Below the pieces are notes generated by a model that was not told where the DNA came from, made no database searches, and saw nothing but the letters and a program-made list of their open reading frames with translations. From contig ML210163.1 of assembly GCA_004369085.1 (NCBI GenBank), positions 124,001 to 188,000 of the forward strand: a stretch of DNA of 64,000 bases. The letters are read 5' to 3'. Source of the DNA: Coprinopsis marcescibilis. Taxonomy: Eukaryota > Basidiomycota > Agaricomycetes > Agaricales > Psathyrellaceae. Position 1 is the first letter of the stretch. Every line of letters starts with the position of its first letter. A program made the position numbers and the translations under genes. Below are positions 35,356-46,044 of this stretch, one piece after another.

Positions 35356-38300
35356 TTACCTTAGAACTACCGACACTCCCTCCTCTCCATTTCCACCCCC
35401 GCCTCGAGTCTCCTTCATATGCCGGCATTCATTATTCAATTTCATTTTATCCAATATCCACCTCCACTCTCCTCGCCATCTGCGCGCGAACCACCCTTCT
35501 GTCATCGCTTTAACCCATGTGCGACATTCGCATCCTCCCATGGGAAAGTACAAAGCAATATACGGCGCTCGGTGATCCACTGCGAGCCCGTGTGCGTTAA
35601 CGAAACCGCCTCCTTGTCCGTCATCCCCAGACAACTCCCGCAGATCGAGTGAGATATCCTCCACATCGAGGGCTAAACCTCGCATGGCTGTCTACACATG
35701 AAATGTCAGTTAATGGTCCAATATATTCCGAACACTTCCTCTGTGGGTCGCGGTGCCAATGCCACAGATATTGCAATACGGGATCTGATTAGAAAAGCAA
35801 CAGCTCTCGATATTTCCCTTTACCATGGCCATTTGTGGCGCCCAAAGATTCCCTCGCAAGTCCAAATAGGCGAGAAGACCCCGGAAATGTGGCGTTACAC
35901 GTAAGCACCGCTAAGGTGAAGCCATGCGAGCAACTGCATTAGGTTCAGACGGCTAAGCCATCCTCTTCGAGGATGAAAAAACGTTGGCTTACAATTAAAG
36001 CCCTTCAACGTTGTCAATCATCCGCGGAAGGCGGCTCTCAAGGTCTAAATACCAGTGGGAAAGTCTAGGACCAAACTTTCCATTGTTCTGGATTATCGGA
36101 GAGCCTATCTTGGTTGCTTCAACGGTGAGGAAGCTGTTCATAGAAGTCGAGGCTATACCACTTACCATCAACGAAGTGAAGAAACGTATTTTCATGAACT
36201 GCAGTCGCGGGCGACTGAATCTGCATGATTAGAATTTTCATATTCGCTCTCGTCCGATTTAATTAGACGGCGTATATTGTCTCTTGACAGTAGGTGGGGA
36301 CGTCGATGCACCTCGACACCCACTGGCGTAATGCATCGGGCCTTGCGAGAAGAATCGCAAGCGCGCTGAAATTCGTGCCACAATCAGTTGGGTCAATGGA
36401 ACGTACCGACTTGCCAGAGACGTTGCTATCTCTGATTGGGAGAGAAGTCCTTGGCAGATTAGAAACGCGAAGTTTAAGCTGAACCCCTGATCACGCCTCG
36501 TGACAGTCCTTGACGCCGTGGAAGATTATCCACAAGTGATATCAGACATTCACATCACAGCATGTCTAGCTGTGAGAAGTCGAGTTGGCCTCAATATCCC
36601 GAGCACCGCAGAGGGAAAACTGTTGTAATCTGTTGTCGGTACCAAAGGCGCGACACCTTGCTTGCTGCAAACGGTGAAATGACCTGTCAACCATCCCAAC
36701 CACATAATTTGAGCATTTCTGGTAATCACCTCTTATAGCATCTTCCAGTCGCAATCGCGGAACCATTCACTTGTGCTTTTAGCCTTTGAGTGCGTCGGTA
36801 ACTGTCCCTATGATAATTCCCGCAACGATCGCGCGTTCACATCGAAGCGGCGGCTATTAACATCATAGGCACGCCGACCAACCGCGTTTCACTCTTCGCA
36901 CAGCAGAAGAGAGCACAGCTTGGCGCCAGGAAGGGAGTTGAAATCGCGCTTTCACACGTACCGGGCTTCTCTCGGAAACTGGCGGGCCCCAGTGCCCTCA
37001 GTAGTTGTGGAGGCGCGGGAGATAGCGAAGCTCGAGCTCGTGACGCGAACCAGAGTAAAGGGTGCCTTGACTCTAGCCGGCCTTGAGCGCAGTCGTTTCG
37101 GAGTAAAAAGCTATGAGAAAACATTCAACAATTGTCACGTTCCAGAGTGGTCCAGCACGTACAGAGGAAAGACATCTGATTGACAGAGAATGCGAGTCTT
37201 CTATATGATCCCATCATGCATTCTGCGACGTGAAAAAAAGACGACCGCAGCCGAGAGAGCGCTCAACTGTTTCAACTACCCTTCCGTAGTCCATTCACGA
37301 GCCTTCGATAATGTATCTGGGAATAGCCCAGCGGAGTATTGTTATCAGAACGGAGACTGACGGAGGCTTGCAGCCCCTGACGCAGTTGGTTACCGGAAAT
37401 GTGATTCGGGAACAGGATGGTTGTCAGACTGATCGTATTGCGCGAGTTGGCTATAGCCCTCTGTAGACCAGAGACGGTATGAGTTAGGACTGGGTGGGAT
37501 GCCTGTCTGGGACACATCAAGAAGTCGAGAAGCAAGGCCAGGTTTGTCAAGCTAGGTTTTTCCACAGGCACAGTTTGGTGCTATGGATACTTCAGGCCTA
37601 TGCAATTCAGATACTTCTGGATAGGATTAAGGGCTCTGGGGAAAACCTCTCCAGCAGGGTGGATCATTGCTGTCAAGTTGATGTCACAGCGCAACCAGAG
37701 ACTTTGCTCAAGGTGCTGATCCTCGCAGCCAGAAATAGGAACAGCTGTCGCAAACGGAACCCTGTGGATAGCGTGTCGTAATCAATCGCCCATGAGACAT
37801 GACAATTCACTTACCACTATCCGAAGTCGATGTTCTGTGGGAATGACATGTCGTAGTCGTGATAAACGTTAATTACTTCCTATTAGCAAATTGCCGTTCA
37901 TATCTTTGAGCCGTCCAATCTCTACCGGCCCATTTTATGTTGTACAGTTGGCAGACAGTCGAAAATGTGCCAAAAAAGGCTCTTGTTCTCGTCCGGGGAA
38001 AGGAGTATTCACTCGTGGACGAGACGTCGGAGGTATTGCTGGGGAATGTTCTCAGCTCAGTCGTCCTGTTCGCCATATATGTCACTTCAAATTACCTTCA
38101 ATGGACACTCCACGAGGGCGATAACCATGAGCAATAGCTCACCGTCCCGCTTGCGGCACTGAGATTCGTTTAGCGGAATATTTTAGTGGTTTCATCGGAA
38201 CTCGAGTTGCGTAACTTACCTCATGTAGCGTGTGGTTGCAACGTATCCTCGTCGAAAGCCCCGAGATTTCGATTAGGGGTATTAGCTCCTGCAAATCCAC

Positions 38301-38402
38301 CAGAATGGCAAAAGTTGCTGAATGGGAGATCGAAGGTATTTCCGAGATAAGCATCTCCATGACCGTATGCCATCCTCGAAACAAGAATTCTACATAGAAC
38401 AT
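35356..38402 (-). other. candidate unrecognised multi-exon locus
   Basis: Several minus-strand segments look coding but I could not join them into one model. The clearest are 38220..38402 (61 codons starting ATG, containing FAILVDLQELIPLIE, ending at a GTAAGT donor) followed in frame by 38096..38158 (CRKRDGELLLMVIALVECPLK). Further down are 37279..37538 region (NLALLLDFLMCPRQASHP onward, ~85 residues), a stretch near 36309-36417 (TDCGTNFSALAILLARPDAL), and 35356..35685. The Leu-rich text without a signature motif gives no family. It may be one gene, two genes or a decayed gene. On the plus strand, 36848-37084 is also open for about 80 codons. Confidence 0.35.
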
Positions 38403-39963
38403 TGACCTGGCGAAGGATGCTCAGGCTGAAAGCAGATAGATGAGATTTCGAATAAGACGGATCGAAAGGCTCCCCGGAATATATTTACCGGTTAATAATA
38501 CTCGAGGCTGGCAGGTCCAAGGACCCCGCTTCAGACCTGTGCTTTCTTAGGCGAATCTAGTGGCGTCCAACACACATGCTGAGTTTTCTGCGACACAAGG
38601 GTTTGTGAGATTCAGCACTTCGCCAAAGACAAAACATACAGGTCGCTGACAGACTTACAGATGTACAGATCTCGAAAGACTGACAGTTCCCCGACGGGAT
38701 TCAAGGCGCTTGAAACCCAGAATCAAGACATTTTGTGGGAGATTGGCTTTGGGATGACAGCGCGGTGGGCCTGCCAGCAGACTTTTAGCACATCCTGACC
38801 CTCTACTTGTTATCTCCTTGGATTATTTTGGTGGTGGCATTGAGATATCTCTCCCGTCACCATTGTCGAGGATGACCGAGCTGAGCCAGGCCTCGTCGTG
38901 ATTGAAATTGGCAAAAGAAAGCTTCGCTGGCACGAACAAAACAAACGACGCGTCGGCCATCACCGGCACAACGCAAATATCTTGTTAACGCCGCCTCTGC
39001 GTGAATGTTACAATCCACGAATTCATAAAAATCGAGGCCAAAAGTCCAGAGGAAATATCAAAGGCTCACGGCATCACGACAAAAGTGGTACACTGTACCT
39101 GATGGCCCGATGACCGCTATTCTGCTTTCTAAAATGGTTTTGGGAAGGCAAAATTCGCCCGTTGGACACGAACCTTATTACTTCGCTAATTGCCTGGTTG
39201 CTGAGTTCTTGCTTGTCTTCGGTGTCAACATCGAGAAGAAGTTCGAGTAAGAAAACCCCGCCGCCGTAATGATAAGGGTGACCGCGTGCACTGTTTGAGA
39301 AGCGGCTACTGTCATAGGGGTATGTGCTCCTACACAAGTCGTAGGAGAGTAGCCCATGCATACCACCTTTCCCAGAAGTAGCTAGCAGGTGTGGGGCTCG
39401 AGTTATGAGACAACGAGCCTTTCTTCTAGCTGCAACCCGCTGGCCATCATTGTCCGATTCCATGACACTTGGAAAACTGACTCGATTCTAATTGCTCCCT
39501 TTATAAACTTCCGGAGAAGAGTGAAAAGTCACACTCTACAGCCTTTAGCTCGGTGGAATTCTTCTGAGAGTATTCACCGTTTTTCTGGATCACCAATTCA
39601 ATTTGTATGGTGCTCTGAAGCTTAGTGTATCTTCGGCCAGCGGCTCGTCTAAGCAGAAGAAGCTCGGTGATAGCCGGATGCCGATCCCGCCAGACCTGCA
39701 AGTCGCCGGCGGAAACGTGACGTCATCGTTCGGACCTTGTCTTGCCCGTTGCCTCCTGCCACTGACCTCGCCAATCGACGGGCGCTCGCACTTTCCTATG
39801 ACCATATTAGACCTTTCTTTGTTGACCACAAGCTCCAAGTAGAACCTCTCTTAACAACGCGTAAGTCACATATGAATACCGGGACGTAAGCTTGTGCTGA
39901 CTAGGAAATGCCATTATCAACAGCTGGCATTAGACAAACCACGCTAAAGTGCTGCTTCATAGC
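38403..39963. other. intergenic region
   Basis: About 1.6 kb upstream of the phosphatidylserine synthase. A minus ORF at 39074-39463 (129 codons) and an overlapping hydrophobic minus ORF at 39178-39366 are the only notable open frames; neither has a recognisable domain, and they overlap in different frames. Confidence 0.4.
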
Positions 39964-42117
39964 ATGTCTTCTTCTGTAATTAGGGTCGATAACCCCGACC
40001 TGTCTCCAACGTCTCCAGGAGAAGAGTCAGAAGCTGTCTTCTCTGGGGATTATGAGCCAGAACCACAACCAGGGCTTGACGGTGCCCCTGTGCGATGTAC
40101 GTGGCTTCTTGAATGCGATTCCCATCCAAATGTCTAATTGACAGCATGATTCATACAGGGTACGATGTAGGAAGCTCGAATATCTGGCCCCGCAACCTCA
40201 TTAATCTAATCCTCATGGGCAGGCGGATCGAACGGAATCCTACACGCGTACTACACCCTTCCAGGAGAAACATGACACGACCGTGGAGTATGCATAGTCT
40301 CCAGTGCCCGTACCCACGTATTACTCACAGTAGCTGCTTTTTTAGATTCTTCTATAAACCGTTAACGTTAACGGCACTGGCCTGCGGATTGGTGGTTCTA
40401 GCATATGTTGCGATGACACAGGACGTCTTGGAAGAAGGAAGCGACAAGCGGAGAGTGTGAGGATTTCGAATTAAAGGCCGTATGTTTGTGCTTCTATGAC
40501 ACTGATAGCATTTACACAGGGGAATCTATGCCGCTATTGCTTCTTTTCTTGCCTTTTCAACTTTACAGTTTCGTGATGGCCCTTTTATCCGACCCCATCC
40601 TGCCTTTTGGCGAATTGTTCTCGGTGTCAATCTCCTTTACGAGCTCAGCCTTGTATTCTTGCTTTTCCAAGACCTGTCTACTGCCCGGCACATGATGACA
40701 TACATTGATCCTCAACTCGGTAAAGCGCTACCTGAGAAGAGTTATGCAGATGATTGCTCACTGAACGCCCGTACCCTATGGGTGAGCCTTCTCAATTGCG
40801 ATACCCACGTTTTCATTCCGAGCCTCCGGATGATTGCTAATACACTATTGTGCGTGTAGAATGCCATTGACATATTTTGTCTGGCCCATGCACTCGGGTG
40901 GTTCGGCAAAGCCATGATTCTGCGTGACTACTGGTTTTGTTGGGTAAGCTTTTGTTAAATTGCGATTAACGTCATCTTTTTAACACCATGTAGATACTTA
41001 GTATCGCGTTTGAATTGGCTGAATACAGCCTCCAACATCAGCTTCCGAACTTCGCTGAGGTGTGGAGACATTCTTATTTTTGAATACCGTCTCAACTTAC
41101 TCCGTTGTGTATAGTGTTGGTGGGATCATGTACGTTGTTCAGACCCCGTTTCAAGGCGTTGGAGACCGTAATAATTCATCACTGAGTTTCTAGTGGGTTC
41201 TTGATGTTTTACTCTGCAATTGGCTCGGGACATATCTCGGTACGTGAGAGGTCTTCCTTTCTGCCCGGGTGCTGACAAACACGTACCTAAGGCATGAAGG
41301 TCTGCCAGTATTTCGAAGTCAAGGTAAGAGCTTGGTAACCAATCCAATCGGTTTCGCCGGTACTAATTCTGGGGTAAGCCGTACGAATGGAGAGGTTTCA
41401 GACAGTCCAAAGGGTTGAAGTCCAAAGCGAAGCGCGTTCTCAGCCAGTTCTCACCGCACGATTTTACTACGTTCAAATGGGGAACAGCGACAGACTTCCT
41501 CCACTACATGTGTGTTGTACTGCTGTTGGCAGTATTTCTCGCTGCAGAACTCAATCCGTTCTATTTAAAGGTATGTCTTGTCTGCCTCTGGAACATTTCT
41601 CGCACGCGAACCTAACTTCACGTCCCTTCAGAGCCTCCTTTGGATGGAACCAGACCACCCGATTGTCATATTACGGCTGACGTTCGTCTTTCTCTGTGGT
41701 CTTCCTGCCGTTCGCGAACTATACCAGTACATCAATGACCCGAGGTAAGCCCGTCTGTCACCTCGTCGATTGTTGAATTTCGCTTAGCTAAATTCACACT
41801 GTCAATTCTAGACGCGCAGTGCGAATGGGTCAGCACGTTTGGCTCCTGCTCGCCACTATCATCACCGAGCTCCTCGTCATTACGAAATGGAGCAAGGGTC
41901 AATTTTCTGAACCGTTACCCACACGTGTGAAGTGGGGTTGGGCTGTTGCCGCCACGTTATTGGTATTGTATCCGATGGTACAGGTAAGTACACACCTGAT
42001 ATTCCCTTGTCAGCTTGCATCCACATCTACCTCCAACGGCTAACGTTGTTTTAGTTTGGAATCCCCAGTGCGAGACGGTATCTTCGAAATCACAACAAGA
42101 AAGCGAAATCTTCATGA
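39964..42117 (+). CDS. phosphatidylserine synthase, base-exchange (PTDSS) type
   Basis: Exons: 39964..40089 (or ..40096), 40223..40287, 40346..40456, 40520..40781, 40860..40943, 40994..41059, 41115..41129, 41194..41239, 41292..41323, 41379..41570, 41632..41744, 41812..41983 and 42055..42117; 448 residues. It is a multi-pass ER membrane enzyme that swaps the head group of phosphatidylcholine or phosphatidylethanolamine for serine. Conserved blocks match animal PTDSS1: [30 protein letters not shown], then [39 protein letters not shown], and AELNPFYLK. The motif CWWDH is coded by a 15-nt exon. At the exon 1/2 junction either one 133-nt intron or an 8-nt exon at 40159..40166 fits, changing five residues. 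CDP-DAG-dependent CHO1 is the familiar fungal enzyme, so this one is noteworthy. Confidence 0.88.
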
Positions 42118-43288
42118 TGGAATCAGACATACCCCGGCTTTTGGACCTTCTAATAAGGGTGATGTGGCCCTCCTACACGTATGATATGCAATCTTATCGT
42201 ATTTAATCAGTTACACCCTGTTACACCAACCTTTAACATACTTAGGGCAGACGGGGATTACATACCTTTGAATCATAGGTTTTCTCGATCATTTGATGGC
42301 AGCTTTTCTATCAACAAGGGCCAGAACCAGTTAACCGGAGATTCCCAGACGGTTATCTACTGCATGCTGTCATTTTGGTTCCCCAATGCACAGCCGGCCA
42401 ATGTGGAGTCGTGAAACGAGAGTCTGAGCCCAGGGCCGCAGTGAAGCTTCCTTCCTTGAGGCTATGGCTTGACCTACCTATGACTTCAGATTGGATGTCA
42501 CTGTGGTAACCGTATTTAGGCGCGACGATAACGGTACCATCTTGAAGTTGTATCTCATCAGGATCGATGTCGTGCTTGGAGTCCTAACCTGCGATAAGTC
42601 AGGAAATCAGCAGTCCTTTCCTTAAGCATTGAAACCAACTTGGAATCGGCATGGTTATTGTTGGTGAATACGTCCCGGGAGAGATTGAGATGCTTCTGGA
42701 AATATGGAACCGACTCACACGCCTGCGCCGCAAGGGTGAATTGGGCATGGAGGTTGAGGACGATATGGCAGGTGCCTTCCCAGTCCGTAGCATCGGGGTG
42801 CTGCTTTGCTATTACCCTTCCAGTCTCGATGACGGCTCTTTATCTTGTGACGCAGATGAGTTGTGAATACCGGAGTCCGGACAACCCTCGAGGCTGAACA
42901 TTTGAAGCGTTCATCATTCCGAGTCTTGACGTTGTAATCCAGAGATAGCCCAAGGGGGTTATATTTGTGTGCTCTAAAGGTACTGTGGCTGGGCTTGCAT
43001 ACCATATATGTGCGCCTCCATACTAGCCAAACGCCTCACCTGTAACTTTGCGTACTACACATAGGGGCTAATGTGGTGGGGTTACGGAGAATTCGGGCAT
43101 ATCGGGAGAACAGGGCGGATTGGCACGTGCAGGGTTTGCCTGACCTTGCTTGGCAAAGCCATCTATGTAAGTGCACCGCCACATATGCTTTGTCAATCAG
43201 TGGTGTGGTGGTCGTCGTAAAGGTTGCTCAGGAACCACAGCGACCAGCCACCTCTACATTTCAGTTTAACCAATTAAAGGAAGCCAAG
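42118..43288. other. intergenic region with a small ORF
   Basis: Between the synthase and KIN17. A plus ORF at 42651-42866 codes 71 residues (contains GEYVPGEIEMLLEIWNRL) with protein-like composition and an ATG, but no recognised family. It could be a remnant or a small gene. The last 200 bp should hold the KIN17 promoter. Confidence 0.35.
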
Positions 43289-44369
43289 ATGCCGCGAGCA
43301 GAAGGTGAGCACCAGCTAATCTCTTGTGTAAGTCCAAAACTCACGAACTTTATCCAGTCGGGACTCCAAAGTACATTGCGAACAAGATGAAGTCGAAGGG
43401 GTTGCAGAGGCTGAGGTGGTACTGCCAAGTTTGCGAGAAACAGTGTCGAGATGAGAACGGATTCAAGTGCCATGCCGCGTCTGAATCCCATTTGCGTCAA
43501 ATGCTGGTTGTAGGGGAGAACGCTGGAGCACATATCGCGGGGTTCTCCTCTCAGTTCCAATCCGAGTTTGTCTCTCTTCTATCAAGGAGGTACGTGTGTA
43601 TATGTCCTTTGGATGGATTTCATCCTGTACTACTCGGTACTTATTACTATCTTTAGATTTGGCACGAAACGTGTGTTGGCGAACCGAGTTTACCAGGAAT
43701 ATATTGGGGAGAAGAGCCATCTTCACATGAATGCAACGCGCTGGGTTACCTTGACCGAATTTGTGAAGCATTTGGGTAGAAGCGGAATTGCTCGCGTGGA
43801 TGAGACAGAAAAGGGATGGTTTATTGCATGGGTAGACAACAGTCCAAGAGCATTGGAGAAACAAGTGAGCGACCTCTTCCTATTGATTTAATCGGTGCTA
43901 ACTGCTATCCTAGGAAGCATCCATGAAGAAAGAACGAGCGACGATGTCGGATGAGGCTCGAGAAAGGCAGCATATTGCTGAACAAATCGAGCGAGCCAAG
44001 GCGGAAACTGCTCCTTCGCCGGAAAGCCCTCCGGTGGAGCAAGAGTTGAAACGGGAAGAAGGAGCAGAGAAGGTCGTCTTATCACTTGCCATGGCAAAAC
44101 CAGCAACCACGAGTGTCTCGACTGGCCTCAAGCTCAACCCTCTGAAGGCCAACCCACTGAAAGCCAACCCATTGAAAGCCAACCCTCTCAAGCCGAACCC
44201 GCTCAAGAAGGCGAATGTTTTCAAGACGGCAGGTGGTTCTGCAGACAAGGAACATACAGACTCAAGTGCAGAGAAGAAGAGACCTGCCCCCATAAGCGCG
44301 GCTGAGGCGCTGATTCTCGAAGAGCAGGCAAGGAAACGTCGGAGGATGGACCGGGACAACAACGATTGA
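43289..44369 (+). CDS. KIN17: KIN17-like DNA/RNA-binding protein, four exons
   Basis: Exons are 43289..43304, 43358..43589, 43657..43864 and 43914..44369, giving 303 residues. The N-terminus carries the KIN17 zinc finger (RWYCQVCEKQCRDENGFKCH with AASESH) and the following winged-helix domain (FGTKRVLANRVYQEYI, HMNATRWVTLTEFVKHLGRSG, VDETEKGWFIAWVD). KIN17 binds curved DNA and RNA and is linked to DNA repair, replication and splicing. The C-terminal half is a charged helix, a run of NPLKA pentapeptides and a basic tail. The tandem SH3/KOW module that ends the longer animal protein is absent. The first exon is only 16 nt. Confidence 0.92.
44136..44210 (+). repeat. 15-nt tandem repeat in KIN17 (pentapeptide NPLKx)
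   Basis: Five consecutive in-frame 15-nt units code NPLKA, NPLKA, NPLKA, NPLKP and NPLKK. Units differ mainly at third codon positions, so the peptide is kept while the DNA drifts, which suggests selection on the peptide. Confidence 0.9.
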
Positions 44370-46044
44370 TGTCTGTATGTCTATTCTTCTTTCCTTTTCG
44401 TATGTAATTATAGCTTTCAACAAGGATCTATTCATGGACCATTGCCCCAGCCAGGATCCCAGATACCCCGTTACATCCTCTGTCTCCCATCGATCTGCAG
44501 TTTTGGAAGTCCCTTGAGGACAGCCCCATGATCACGGTCGTTTGACGTTACAGTTCTTCGGAAGGACGACTGGAGCAGAGCATCCCCGATTCATTACAAA
44601 CGGAGAGGATATCAATCAGTTATGACCACGGCCTCGACGTTGGACGAGGTGCCACCTTGAAGTACATCATTTCATCTCCAGAAGCCGCAAAGGACACCGC
44701 CCAATCCAGCAGCCCAGTTTTACAGTGCCCTCACTTCAAACCCTCCAAGGCCAACTCGCCCATCCCCATCTCCGCGCAGTCTGATCTCAAAAGGAAATAT
44801 GCATACATGGATCCATAGTGCTTCGATTGTTAAGTGGAGATAGAGGGCAATGTACCCCTCGTTTTCGAAACTGGTAGAAGCATCTCGTCGGATGATGCCA
44901 GATGACGTTGCGAAGCAGGCAGCGCTGGGTATGTTTCTTCGAAGATAAGAAGGCGAATCCAGTGCAGGTGCGGATCGCCTGTGGAGCTTTGAATGCAACG
45001 CCGATGATACTTCCCGGTAAACATTCCTAACATCGCCTTATCCTTTATAACTCCTTGAAATGATGGTCATTCCTGTGTTCCGCTGTTGTTTAGGTGTATG
45101 AAGAAGCGTTCCACGATTCTCAGGTCCCTTGTGCAATCTCCGTGCGATTGTGAGAGGTTCTTTGACGGACCCGAAGGGTCTTACTCTGCTCTCGGTACTC
45201 ACTTGCAGACCTTCGCTTCGTGGTTGCGGAACTCGGTGAAGTTGGAAAGGGTGGTTCTTTGACTGAAAGATCCTGTTCAATGGTCGGATATTCCGAAGCA
45301 CGACGTGGAGATAAGGTTGCCGAGGAGATTGAGACCTACATAGCTGAAATAGCTGAACACAATGGAGTGGCTCGCGCCGACCACCAGTGACGACCGCGCT
45401 TGTCGCAACCTCGGCCTGTTGGCATCACTGATATCCACTTCGACTCGAATGCACCTTCGCGTCTAGCTGCTTGCTGTTTAATTGCTGCTGAATTACTAAA
45501 AGCGCAGGGAACTAAGTCTTCGACCTTGATGATTCTGGAAGCGGGAGCAGCGATCCGACGCTTGCAGTGCCTTTCTTTGTTCAGCCCAAGTTAGATGTTC
45601 CCCCCGTTTCCCGTCGGTTAAGCGGTGCGTACTTTGTGATCACCTTCCACTTGCTGATACCTACACTACACATAAGGGATGTCGTCAATAAATGTGCTAA
45701 ATGCAAGGTCGACTGCACCCGGGCTATTTTTAGATCGCCGCGTAACGGTTGTCTGTGAGACGAAAAGAGCGAGAAATTCCAATTTGATCCAATAACTGTT
45801 GTTTTAGCTATTTTAGCCTGGGCCTCTTTGACGTTTAACGCCGCAGTTTCTGACCATTGGAGCTGGAGGGCATTGTCTCTACCTTTGAACTTTGGTTGCA
45901 GCGAGACCTTGGGCAACAGTCCTACACGTGCCCGGGAAGAAGGCAATAGAACGAGAAGGATGAGCTAATAGCACTGTGAGTCCTGGCCTTCTGTGGCACT
46001 GAGCTGGCTTAACCCTCTCTCTTCACCAGCATTGCAACCCAGCG
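44370..46044. other. intergenic region
   Basis: About 1.7 kb between KIN17 and the glucanase. Short ORFs only (45581-45946 minus and 45400-45594 plus are the longest), none with a recognisable motif. No RNA gene is seen. Confidence 0.45.
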
